Shown one piece after another: positions 1-8,472 of a DNA stretch of 64,000 nt. Origin of the DNA: Desulfovibrio sp. GTDB taxonomy: Bacteria; Desulfobacterota; Desulfovibrionia; Desulfovibrionales; Desulfovibrionaceae. Positions within the stretch are counted from its first letter, which is position 1. The number at the start of each line of letters is the position of its first letter. The notes beneath the pieces were generated by a model that saw nothing but the letters and a program-made list of their open reading frames with translations, made no database searches and was not told the DNA's origin. The position numbers were made by a program, and so were the translations under genes. Location: assembly GCA_031287575.1 (NCBI GenBank), contig JAITSV010000076.1, forward strand, positions 124,001 to 188,000, written 5' to 3'.

Positions 1-625
1 GGTGCACCTCGCACAGGTACAGCACCCGGACCAGGTCGGAATCCGCCAGCAGGGCCGCCGGTGATGCCTTCTGCACCTCGGCCAGCCGCGCGCGGGCAAT
101 GGCCAGCATCTCGTCACGGTCGCCGAAGTGCATGGTGTACGTGGGGCAGGTCTTGACGCAGGCGGGCAGCATGCCCGCACGCACCCTGTCGATGCACATG
201 TTGCACTTGGTCAGCAGGCCCGTGGATTCCTCCTTGCGGGGGATGTCGTAGGGGCAGGCCTCGCGGATGGTCTGGTAGTCCAGTTCCTTCGTCTTTTCCG
301 TGTAGATCACCGCGCCGGTGACCTCGTCCTGGATGATGGCGCCGGGGATGAAGGCGTCCGCCATCATCTTGCACGGCGGTTCCAGACAATGGCGGCACTG
401 CTCGGGAAAGAACACCCACTTCAGCTTGCCGTCCACCTCCACCTCGTTGAAGCGCACCAGCTTGAAGGTGTGCCCGTTGAGGTCCGGCGGGTTCTGGTAG
501 CTGCCGGTGTTCACGGTTTCATCGGCGGCCAGCTTCTTCCACTGCTTGCACGCGGCCTGGCAGCCCCGGCAGGCGGTGCAGCGGGTCTGGTCGATGAAGA
601 AGGTCTTGCCCTTGTTCTCGCTCAT
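1..625 (-). CDS. fdhB: Formate dehydrogenase beta (iron-sulfur) subunit, 3' end beyond window
   Basis: Electron-transfer subunit of a periplasmic formate dehydrogenase: it takes electrons from the catalytic subunit through [4Fe-4S] clusters and passes them to cytochromes such as c3. The start at 625 follows the fdhA stop by 7 nt, with GGTAGGTG as ribosome site. About 208 codons are visible. Ferredoxin-type cysteine groups are clear: CTACRGCQAACKQW near the N-terminus, then CRHCLEPPC, CPYDIPR, and CNMCIDRV with a following CVKTCP. There is no signal peptide, as expected for a subunit exported with the Tat-targeted alpha partner. The gene runs off the left edge, so its length and any further operon members cannot be judged. 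Confidence 0.93.
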   Translation of the reverse strand, partial: MSENKGKTFFIDQTRCTACRGCQAACKQWKKLAADETVNTGSYQNPPDLNGHTFKLVRFNEVEVDGKLKWVFFPEQCRHCLEPPCKMMADAFIPGAIIQDEVTGAVIYTEKTKELDYQTIREACPYDIPRKEESTGLLTKCNMCIDRVRAGMLPACVKTCPTYTMHFGDRDEMLAIARARLAEVQKASPAALLADSDLVRVLYLCEVH

Positions 626-632
626 GACTCAC

Positions 633-3600
633 CTACCCTTGCTTCCCGGACGGGGCTTTACGGACGTTGACCATGAACACCTTGGTCTCCGGAATGCCCG
701 TGTTCGGGTCGCCCACAGAAGGCGACAGCAGGTTGGCCGAATCGAACGTGGCGTTCTTCTTCTGGCCCCAGCCGAACTGCCAGGGAATGCCCACCTGGTG
801 CACGGTTTCGCCCATGACGGTGAACGGCTTCAGGCGCGGGGTGACGATGGCCACCACCTGCACCTTGCCGCGCACCGATTCCAGCACCACCTGGTCGCCG
901 TTCCGCACGCCCAGTTGCGCCGCCAACTCGCGGCTCATCTCGCAGAAGCCGTCGGGCTGCATTTCCTTCAGCCACGCGGTCTTGCGGGTCATGGTGCCGG
1001 ACTGCCACTGCTCGGTCACCCGGTAGGTGGTGCACACGTAGGGGAAGCGCGGGTCGCGCACGGCCTTTTCCTCGTGGGCGAAGTGCAGGGCCGTGGGGTT
1101 TACCCGTTGCGGCGACAGGGGGTTGCCCGCCAGCGGGCTTTCGAAGGGTTCGTAGTGTTCCGGCAGGGGGCCGTCCACGCGGCCAGGACCATACAACTGC
1201 CCGCGCCCTTCGCGCACCATGATGAACGGCAGCTTTTCGCCGGGCTTCCACCCGCCGTCGGGCACGTCGCCCACCCACTTTTCGCCGTTCCAGGCGATGA
1301 CCGCGCGCTTGGGGTCGAAGGGCTTGCCCGCCTGGTCCACCCCGGCGCGGTTGTACAGGATGCGCCGGTTGGCGGGCCAGGCATACGACCAGTTGGGGAA
1401 CAGGCCGATGGCCGCCTGCTCCGGGGTCTGGGTGCGGTCGTGCCGGGCCATCATGTTGCCCTGCTCGGTGTAACTGCCGGAGAATATCCAGCAGCCGCAC
1501 GCGGTGGAACCGTCGGCCTGCAACGCGGCGAATCCGGGCACCTGCTGGCCTGCCTTCCACTGCTTGTCGGCGATGGTCACGTCCTTCAGGAAGGTGCCGT
1601 TGAGGCGCCTTGCCAACGCGCTGGCGTCGTACGCGCCGTCCTTCAGGTAGGCGGTGTCCAGGTTCAGGATGGGTTCCGGATGCTTGCCGCCCTCCGCCTT
1701 GTACAGCTTGCGCACTTCCTCGAACAGCCGGATGACGATGTCGCCGTCGCTCATGGAATCGCCCATGAACCTGGCGCTCTTTTCGCGCCATTGCAGCCAG
1801 CGGCCGGAGTTGGCCACCGAGCCGTCCTTTTCCACGCTCATGCACGCGGGCAGGAAGAACACCTCGGTCTTGACGTCCTTGGGGTTCACGCCGGGGCCTT
1901 TCCAGAACAGCGAGGTCTCGTTCTCGAACAGGTTGACCACCACCGTCCAGTCCAGCGTGGCCATGGCCTTGCGGTTCTTGCCCGCGTTGGCCCCGCCCGC
2001 GCAGGGGTTCTGCCCCCACACGAACGCGCCCTTGAAGCCGCCGTTGTACATGCGCTCGAACAGCGACAGCCAGGAGTATTCCACCACCTTGGTGTCGTCG
2101 ATCTTGGGCAGCCAGGTGTACGCTTCCTTGTGGTCCGCCGTGGGGTACATGGCCTTCAGCAGGGAGGCCGCGTACTTGTCCAGGTTGGACCACCAGTTGG
2201 CGCTTTGCGGATCGTTGGTGACCGGAGTGCCCGCCTTCACGTAGGCGTCGTAGTCGGCCCAGGTGGCCCGGGGAATGGGCAGGTAGCCGGGCAGGTTGTC
2301 GCACAACAGGGCGATGTCCGTGGTGCCCTGCACGTTGGATTCGCCCCGCAGCGCGTTCACCCCGCCGCCCGCGATGCCGATGTTGCCCAGCAGCATCTGG
2401 ATCATGGACAGGGCGCGGATGTTCTGCACGCCCACGGTGTGCTGGCACTGGCCCATGGCGTACAGGATGGTGCCCGCCTTGTCGGGCCTGCCCGTGGACG
2501 CGAAGGAGTTCCACACCGCCAGCACCTTGTCTTCCGGCATGCCGGTGACATTCACCACGGTCTTCAGGTCATAGCGGGCGTAGTGGCGGCGCATCACCTG
2601 CAGGACACAGCGCGGATCCTTCAGGGAGGGGTCCTTCAGGGTCACGCCCTTGTCGTCGGTGACGAAGTTCCACTTCTTGCGGTCGTAGCTGGCCGTTTGC
2701 GGGTTGAAGCCGGAGAACAGGCCGTCCTTGAAGTCGTAGTCCGGCCCCACGAGGTACGAGGCGTTGGTGTAGTCCACCACGTACTGCTTGAAATACAGCT
2801 CGTTATCCAGGATGTGCCGGATCAGCCCGCCAAAGAACACGATGTCCGTGCCCGAACGGATGGGCGCGTACAGGTCGGCCTTGGCCGAGGTGCGCGTGAA
2901 GCGCGGGTCCACGTGGATCAGCGTGGCGCCGCGCTGCTGGGCGCGGGTGACCCACTTGAACGAGATGGGGTGGTTTTCCGCCGCGTTGCTGCCCATGATC
3001 AGCAACACGTCGCTGTTCTTGAGGTCGATCCAGTGATTCGTCATCGCGCCGCGTCCGTAGGACTCTGCCAGAGCCCCCACAGTGGAACTGTGTCAGATGC
3101 GGGCGTGGCTCTCCAGGTACACCAGGCCGAGGGAGCGGTGCATGGCCTGCAACAGCCAGCCCTCCTCGTTGTCGATGGCGGCGGAGCCGACGGAGGCCAT
3201 GGCGCGGGTACGGTTGACCGGCTGGCCCTTGTCGTTGACGGCCTCGAACGAGGCGTCGCGGGTGTCCTTGATCTTGCGGGCGATGCGCGGCAGCGCCCAG
3301 TCCCACGACTTTTCCTCCCACTTGTCGCCGCGGGGGGCGCGGTACAGCACCTTGGTGATGCGCTGGCTCTGCTCCGTGGTCTGCCAGATGGACGAACCCT
3401 TGGGGCACAGGGTGCCTTCGTTGGTGGGGTGGTCCGGGTTGCCCTCGATGTTGATGGTGCGTCCGGTCGCGGGGTCGGTCCAGACCAGCAGGCCGCAGCC
3501 CACGGCACAGTAGCAGCATACGGAGGTGGTCAGGGTGGCCTTGTCGATGGCCAACCCTTCGGCATGGACCGCGACCGGGGCAAGGCTGATGCCCAGCCCC

Positions 3601-3665
3601 CCGAACGCGGTGGCCACTGCACCCGTGGCAGCGAGCTTGATGAAGCCCCGCCGGTTCATTTTCAT
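633..3665 (-). CDS. fdhA: Formate dehydrogenase alpha subunit, selenocysteine-containing, Tat-exported
   Basis: Catalytic molybdopterin (Mo or W) subunit oxidising formate to CO2 in the periplasm. Conceptual translation gives 1010 residues with UGA at 3095-3093 read as Sec191; the frame is open on both sides (ARI-U-HSS) and a hairpin region follows the UGA. The start at 3665 is chosen because GGAGG precedes it and the N-terminus MKMNRRGFIKL is a twin-arginine signal. A [4Fe-4S] motif (CCYCAVGC...LCPKG) follows the signal. Related D. vulgaris enzymes carry Sec at essentially this position. An annotation pipeline that reads UGA as stop would split this gene into 3093-3665 and 633-3080. It is transcribed with fdhB. 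An upstream palindrome at 3833-3845 could be an operator. Confidence 0.95.
3050..3095 (-). promoter_or_regulatory. SECIS element following the fdhA UGA codon
   Basis: Directly after the UGA (3095-3093) the mRNA can form a 6-bp hairpin CACAGU-UCC-ACUGUG (3092-3078). A second stem follows, GGGGCUCU paired with AGAGUCCU around a GGC loop. The loop starts about 23 nt from the UGA and has G in first position, which fits what I recall of bacterial SECIS rules. SelB, encoded at 46540-48492, would bind it. The fold was made by eye. Confidence 0.7.
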
Positions 3666-3832
3666 GATGTGCCTCCTGACGAAGGATGCGGGTTGCGCGC
3701 GAAAGGTGCGCGCCGGGCGCGGGCGGAAAAGGACATGCCGCCCCGCGAAAGCTGTCGCCCAGCATGTCCTGCATACCACACCACACGAATATGTGAAGCC
3801 ACTTTCTTCCACGTTATCAGCTATATATGTCT

Positions 3833-3845
3833 ATTCTGACAGAAT
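3833..3845. promoter_or_regulatory. 13-bp palindrome in the gap upstream of fdhA
   Basis: ATTCTG-A-CAGAAT is a perfect 6-1-6 inverted repeat. It lies in the 337-nt space between fdhA (start 3665) and the divergent A+T-rich gene (start 4003), next to the A+T-rich stretch ctatatatg, which could hold a -10 element for fdhA. It is a candidate operator; no regulator is identified. Nothing else was recognised in the gap apart from the promoter given for the plus-strand gene. Confidence 0.35.
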
Positions 3846-3896
3846 GACGCGGAAAATACCCCGAAACGACCGGGGCGCGCGGCCATCAAAATAGCC

Positions 3897-3926
3897 TTGC
3901 TGAACAATTCTCCATCTTGATAAAAT
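3897..3926 (+). promoter_or_regulatory. Possible sigma-70 promoter for the A+T-rich orphan gene
   Basis: TTGCTG (3897-3902) and TAAAAT (3921-3926) are separated by 18 nt, and the gene starts about 75 nt downstream with AAAGGAG before its ATG. The match is fair. A+T-rich DNA produces such matches by chance, so this is tentative. Confidence 0.35.
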
Positions 3927-4002
3927 GCCGCATATCACTCACCACCTCGCCCCCAGCCGAGTAAGCGCGTTGCTAATGCCCCAACATTTAAAAGGAGCTT
4001 TT

Positions 4003-4890
4003 ATGGGTCTTCTCTCTTCGCTTTGGGATGGTGTGAAAAACATAGGACGTGTTGTAAAAAACGTCGTCAAGAAAGTTTACGAGGTCATTAGCGATGAAAA
4101 ATTTTCTGACGTATACAACAATGTAAACTCACTATTCGAAGACAATAAAGACAAAACCCAAGAACCCACTTCAAATGCTCCAGATTTTTTTACTGCTTCA
4201 TTAACACACAAGCTTGAGAAAAAACTCTTTGAACAAACAAAAAACATTGAGAAACATGGTATTGACTTGCAAAATGCAAAGCTAATATCTGCCGTTCAAA
4301 ATGAATTTTCTAGACTTCGCATATCTGCAGAGCTAATTGACAGATCAATGGCAAACATAAAACTACACGCTTCTGGACTCAATGTTCATTATCATAATAT
4401 GAGAAACATAAAAGGCCTACTCGATGATGTAAATTCTTTACGGCATGGGCTTAAATATGTAATAAAAACTATAAATCACAACTGCAACATCGCACAAAGC
4501 AACAACATACAATTCAAAAAGATCGAAGGAGTAGACATAGATAAAAAAGACGGCGCCATATCAATTGTATCTGCATATGATGCGTTTGATAGAACGCGAG
4601 AATTTCTCACTTCAGAAATACTCGAACTTCAGCGTCTTGCAAACATCCACCTACAAGAAGTTTACACTGTAAAAATGCAAGCATCGCAATTATCACCTGA
4701 ACTTTCATCTCAAATTAATAACTTCATAGACAGCGATGTAATTCCATCTATCAAAAAAGCAGAAAGCATAGGAACAGTACTCGCTACAGAAGTAAAAAAA
4801 CTTCCTGCGGCATGCAGGACACCTGAAGGACAGCTTGAATTCAATGAAGAAGGAGGGCTCGTTTTTGAAATAACGAGCCCCACTGACTAG
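4003..4890 (+). CDS. A+T-rich orphan protein, helical, probably horizontally acquired
   Basis: 295 residues, not recognised. The start at 4003 has a strong AAAGGAG site 7 nt upstream; the longer frame from 3925 has none. By eye the gene is only about one third G+C, against about two thirds on both sides, and it uses A/T-ending codons, which points to recent transfer. The first 30 residues (MGLLSSLWDGVKNIGRVVKN...) form a basic amphipathic helix, a style seen in some phage virion or injected proteins. The rest is hydrophilic and mostly helical, with likely coiled-coil stretches and no clear membrane segment or signal peptide. It sits alone between the fdh operon and the multihaem cytochrome, with no integrase, tRNA or phage gene nearby. 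No function is proposed. Confidence 0.8.
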   Translation: MGLLSSLWDGVKNIGRVVKNVVKKVYEVISDEKFSDVYNNVNSLFEDNKDKTQEPTSNAPDFFTASLTHKLEKKLFEQTKNIEKHGIDLQNAKLISAVQNEFSRLRISAELIDRSMANIKLHASGLNVHYHNMRNIKGLLDDVNSLRHGLKYVIKTINHNCNIAQSNNIQFKKIEGVDIDKKDGAISIVSAYDAFDRTREFLTSEILELQRLANIHLQEVYTVKMQASQLSPELSSQINNFIDSDVIPSIKKAESIGTVLATEVKKLPAACRTPEGQLEFNEEGGLVFEITSPTD

Positions 4891-4925
4891 CACACGAGAT
4901 TAGCACTCTAACACAGCATGACAGT

Positions 4926-6866
4926 TTACAATTTATTGTGGCAGTCCCGGCACTCCACAGGCCCCGCCGCCTTGCCCGCCGCCAGCAGTCTGGCGTGGCA
5001 GGCATTGCAGCTGGGCCCTTCGCCGTGGAAGGCGTTGCGGAAGTAGCGCGGGTTCTCCCGATCCTTGGGGGTGCCGGTTTCGGCGTCCACCACCACGTCG
5101 TGGCAGTCCTTGCTGGCGCACTTCATGGGGCCGCCGTCCACGTAGCCCTTGTGGTGGCAGGTGCCGCAATCCACGGTGGGGGTATGCGCCTCGTGCGGGA
5201 AGGGCACGCGCGGCTTGGCCAGCTTGGCGCCCTGCGGCACGGTGACGGTGACCGCCTTGCGCTCCACCAGGGGGTGGTGCACCGAGAATTCCGGCGTCTC
5301 GCCATGGCAGACGAAGCAGTTGCCGGAAGCGCCCATGGCGCGGGCATGCTGCTGGTACTGCATGGGGGGAATGTTGTCGCGGTCCCGCCCCAGCGGGTTG
5401 CGCGCCGGGTACACCGCGTGCGGCGCGCCGTGGCAGGCCGGGCAGCGCAGCATGGTGGTGTCGTCGGTGCGTTCGGCATACAGCCCGGCGGCATCGGCGG
5501 TCCACTTGTTGAAGGCGCTGGCCGTGGCCGACCTGGGCTTTTCGGCAAAGTCGTGGCAGCCCGCGCAATCGGGCAGGTTCACCCACGGGGTGCGCGGGGC
5601 GATGTCCTTGGCGTCCTTGACCGCCACGGGGGTGATGGCCGCCATCAGCCTTTCGGCGGCGGGGTTGCCCGCCTCCTGCTCCTTGCGCAGCAGGGACAGG
5701 GCATGGTCTTCCATGGCCCCGTGGCAGCGGGTGCAGTCCAGCCCCTTGGTCACGTGGTAGTCGCGCCAGAAACGGGTGGCCCCGTCGGGCGCGGAGGGAT
5801 GGCAGGAATTGCAGGCTTCGGCGCCGCGCCCGCCCATGTAGGCGGCGTGCCAGCCGTGGATGGCGGCGGACATGGCGGGGGGCACGGGCTTGCCGGAAGG
5901 CGCCGAGCCCGCCTTGCCCGCGTCGGCCTTGGCTGCGTCGGCCTTGGCTGGCGGTTCATGACAACCGCGACAGACCACGGTGGTGCCGGACTTGGCCCGT
6001 TTGGCCAGGTCCGTGCCGTTGATGCGGTCGTGCACCTCCAGCACGTCGGCGGCGGTGGCCGGGGAAATGCCCGCCACGCCACCCACCTTCCATTCGCCGC
6101 CGTGACAGTTGCGGCAGCCCATCTCGGTGGACACCGGCAGCACGCAGCGGGTGGTGGCCAGCAACGCGCCGGAGGCGTCGCGCGCCTCCACGGTCACCGT
6201 GGGGTACGGGTTGAACCCGTCCTTTCCACCATCGGAGCCACCAGTTCCGACATACGGCAGCACGGGAATGCCCGTGGCCTCGTACAGGGTGGTGCCTTCC
6301 ACCAGCTTCAGTTCGCCGGAAAGCCGCGGGGTTTTGCCCTGCGCGGCGGCATCGCCGGGTTTCGCGGCGGGCGTGGTGGCGACCTGCCCGGCGGGTGTGA
6401 GCGAGGAATCGGCCACGGCGGCGGGCAACGCGGCGGCGGGGTTTGCCTCGCCGTCCAGCCGCCAGGTCAGGGTCGCGCCCTCGGTCACCGCCTGCGGACC
6501 GGGGCCGCGATGCACCAGTTGCGCCCGCAGGGTGGATCCGGGAGGCAGCAGGGTCCACGCGGGTTCCGCGTCGGTAACGTGCTGCATGCCCTGCCTGCTC
6601 CACGCCACCAGCACGTGCCCGTCCTTGCCGGGATCGAACGGGGGCACGTCGGTGACCAGTTGCCCATAGCCGGTGCCGGCCCCAGTACCTGCCACGGTCC
6701 CGGCCTGTGGAGCCGTGGCGGTCTGGCCCGTCACCGCCGGTCTGGCGGCGGGCCGCATGGACGGCGCGAACAGCTGCGCGCCCAGAAAGCCCACCGCGAA
6801 CACGGCCACCACGATCAGCCACGCGCGGAACAGGTTCTCGGTCATGCGGGTATCGTTCTTGCTCAT
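4926..6866 (-). CDS. Undecahaem c-type cytochrome, membrane-anchored and periplasmic
   Basis: 646 residues. An N-terminal uncleaved signal or anchor (about residues 13-33, LIVVAVFAVGFLGAQLF) is followed by a Pro/Ala/Thr-rich linker, a domain of about 200 residues without haem motifs, then ten CxxCH motifs and one CxxxxCH (CASKDCH). In order they are CRNCH, CRGCH, CNSCH, CTRCH, CAGCH, CPACH, CFVCH, CGTCH, CASKDCH, CNACH and CRDCH, giving a predicted eleven haems. The CxxCH/CxxxxCH mix near the C-terminus recalls the cytochrome c3 family. The start at 6866 has GGGAG upstream. Two CydA-like membrane proteins precede it on the same strand, so it probably exchanges electrons with them in the periplasm. 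A 241-bp palindromic element separates it from them. Confidence 0.9.
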   Translation of the reverse strand: MSKNDTRMTENLFRAWLIVVAVFAVGFLGAQLFAPSMRPAARPAVTGQTATAPQAGTVAGTGAGTGYGQLVTDVPPFDPGKDGHVLVAWSRQGMQHVTDAEPAWTLLPPGSTLRAQLVHRGPGPQAVTEGATLTWRLDGEANPAAALPAAVADSSLTPAGQVATTPAAKPGDAAAQGKTPRLSGELKLVEGTTLYEATGIPVLPYVGTGGSDGGKDGFNPYPTVTVEARDASGALLATTRCVLPVSTEMGCRNCHGGEWKVGGVAGISPATAADVLEVHDRINGTDLAKRAKSGTTVVCRGCHEPPAKADAAKADAGKAGSAPSGKPVPPAMSAAIHGWHAAYMGGRGAEACNSCHPSAPDGATRFWRDYHVTKGLDCTRCHGAMEDHALSLLRKEQEAGNPAAERLMAAITPVAVKDAKDIAPRTPWVNLPDCAGCHDFAEKPRSATASAFNKWTADAAGLYAERTDDTTMLRCPACHGAPHAVYPARNPLGRDRDNIPPMQYQQHARAMGASGNCFVCHGETPEFSVHHPLVERKAVTVTVPQGAKLAKPRVPFPHEAHTPTVDCGTCHHKGYVDGGPMKCASKDCHDVVVDAETGTPKDRENPRYFRNAFHGEGPSCNACHARLLAAGKAAGPVECRDCHNKL

Positions 6867-6932
6867 CGTCGCATCTCCCTGCGTCGTTGCTGCCGAAAAA
6901 TCACAAATACATATCCTGGGGGTCTAGGGGCT

Positions 6933-7173
6933 GTTTCCAAATGAGGATTTTCGTTCGTTGGCAAGGAAAACGAGTCTGCCATGAGGGAGTGCCTCAGCCG
7001 TTGGGTGAGCGAAGCGAACCTTACGGATGAGGACCGCAACGCGTACTCTTATCGTATTCGACCGAGCCTTAGCCGTTAGGTGAGCGCGCAGCGCGAATCT
7101 TACGGATAAGGACAGCAAAGCCATGGCAGACGAAGTTTGACGCAGCCAACGGGCGAAAGGACTATTTGGAAAC
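6933..7173 (-). repeat. Long imperfect palindrome abutting the stop codon of the CydA-like gene
   Basis: Ends in GTTTCCAAAT (6933-6942) and ATTTGGAAAC (7164-7173), the latter overlapping the stop codon of the gene ending at 7162. Read in the direction of that gene it holds the family features: GCTGCGTCAAAC near the 5' side, a small central hairpin with the GTCGA/GTAC-type core, and TTTTCCTTGCCAACG near the 3' side. This copy carries an internal duplication of a unit of about 50 nt (agCCGTTGGGTGAGCG... and agCCGTTAGGTGAGCG...). Other members lie at 21694, 23162, 23439, 25400, 26535 and 33895. Confidence 0.75.
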
Positions 7174-8469
7174 GCGTCGGGCCACCTCATGGGCGATATA
7201 CACGGCCAGCGCGTTGCGTTCCGCCGGGGTGCCGCAGAAGGGCGGCATGTAGGGCAGCAGTTTGCCCTGCCCGGCCAGTTGCGCCTCCAGCCCGGCCACG
7301 CCGCGTTTGGCCGCGCGCGGCACCATGTCCAGCATGGGGTTGCCCATGCCGTGGCAACTGGAGCACTGTTGCGCCCACAGGAACCGGCCCACGTCCAGGC
7401 GGTTGTCGTCGGTCACCTGGCGCGTGCCCGCCCAGGCGGTCAGCGACAGCGCGCCGTCGCGCTGCATGCGCTCCACGTCCGCCGCGCGGATGCCGTTGGA
7501 ATACATGTACCCGTGGATGACCCACGGGCGGCGCCCCGTCTCGCGCACCCACTCGAAGGCCCCCACCTGGGCAAGGCCCAGCAGCAGCACCACGCCCGCC
7601 AGCACGGCCCGCGCCCTGCCGCTGGCCTTGACGAAAAAGGCCAGCCCGCCCAGGAACAGCAGCGGGGTGACCACCGGCCAGGCCAGGACGAAGGGGCGGA
7701 TGTCGTCCGTGCGACGCAGGATCATGGCCTGCTGGGCCGGGGGCAGCGCCGCGAAGTACCACGCCGCGCCCAGCAGCAGCCCGATGAACGGCAGGCACAC
7801 CCATTTGGCCGACCAGCGCACCATGGCCTCGCGCGTTGCCGGGCCGGGTATGCGCAGGGCCGTGATCATGGCGAACAGCCCCGCCAGCAGCAGGCACAGG
7901 GCAAAACGGAACACCAGCGCGGGCCAGAAGGTGGGGTTGAAGAACCCGTCCCAGAAGTTGCCGGTGCGCGGCCATTCGCCGGGGGTGAGCATGAACCCGA
8001 TGATGCCGTTGATCATGAACAGCGACAGAAAGGCGAACAGCGCGTACAGCCAGCCCGCCGCCATGTGGTCCTTCTTGCTCATGCGGCCCGAAATGCAGCG
8101 CTGGAAGGTGTAGTAGTACACCAGCAGCGCCGCGATCTCGCCCAGGAAGAATACCCACTCCGTGGCCCAGCCGTACAGGAACAGGTGCACCAACTGCGAA
8201 GTGGCCGCCGGACTGACCAGCGAGATGATCAGCCAGATGCCCACCCCGGTCACACCGCCGAAAACCATTGTCAGCAGCACGAAGAACCGGCTGTGCCGCT
8301 TCACCCACTGCAATATCTCGTTGCTGCCTTCCGCGTGGCCCTTGCGCTCGGCCATGACCAGAAAGAACCCGCCCCCCACGGCGAACTGGGCCACGAACAC
8401 GTGGATGACGGAAATCAGCGCGATGAGCAGGCCGCCGTTCACCGGCAGTTGCCAGACCGGGTACTGCAT
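7162..8469 (-). CDS. CydA-like multi-pass membrane protein with C-terminal cytochrome c domain
   Basis: 435 residues with about eight transmembrane helices, then a periplasmic class I-type cytochrome c domain at the C-terminus (CSSCH, with PYMPP as likely axial methionine). The first helix, VIHVFVAQFAVGGG followed by a charged loop, resembles the CydA helix that carries a haem-ligand histidine, and the next helices also follow the CydA plan. I infer a bd-oxidase-like quinol module rather than a proven oxidase, because no CydB was seen nearby. It starts 3 nt after the upstream membrane gene (8473-9618), so the two are surely co-transcribed. The eleven-haem cytochrome downstream is a plausible partner. 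Exact family not assigned. Confidence 0.75.
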   Translation of the reverse strand: MQYPVWQLPVNGGLLIALISVIHVFVAQFAVGGGFFLVMAERKGHAEGSNEILQWVKRHSRFFVLLTMVFGGVTGVGIWLIISLVSPAATSQLVHLFLYGWATEWVFFLGEIAALLVYYYTFQRCISGRMSKKDHMAAGWLYALFAFLSLFMINGIIGFMLTPGEWPRTGNFWDGFFNPTFWPALVFRFALCLLLAGLFAMITALRIPGPATREAMVRWSAKWVCLPFIGLLLGAAWYFAALPPAQQAMILRRTDDIRPFVLAWPVVTPLLFLGGLAFFVKASGRARAVLAGVVLLLGLAQVGAFEWVRETGRRPWVIHGYMYSNGIRAADVERMQRDGALSLTAWAGTRQVTDDNRLDVGRFLWAQQCSSCHGMGNPMLDMVPRAAKRGVAGLEAQLAGQGKLLPYMPPFCGTPAERNALAVYIAHEVARRVSK

Positions 8470-8472
8470 GGC

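Noticed and set aside
633-3812. Two separate genes (split formate dehydrogenase) with a nonsense mutation
   Set aside because: The single UGA falls at the known Sec position, is flanked by intact sequence and followed by a SECIS-like hairpin; SelB is encoded nearby. So one selenoprotein gene is the better reading.
507-3839. 1110-codon open frame on the plus strand across fdhA
   Set aside because: It is the mirror of the high G+C third positions of fdhA. It has no recognisable domains, while the minus strand encodes a full formate dehydrogenase.
4938-6944. 668-codon plus-strand frame across the multihaem cytochrome
   Set aside because: Antisense shadow rich in Gly/His/Arg with no family features; the minus strand has eleven haem motifs.
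6933-7173. Miniature transposon (MITE) as the explanation of the palindromes
   Set aside because: Terminal arms differ between copies, no target-site duplication could be seen, and the copies sit precisely at stop codons in one orientation. A mobile origin is possible but the present placement points to an RNA function.
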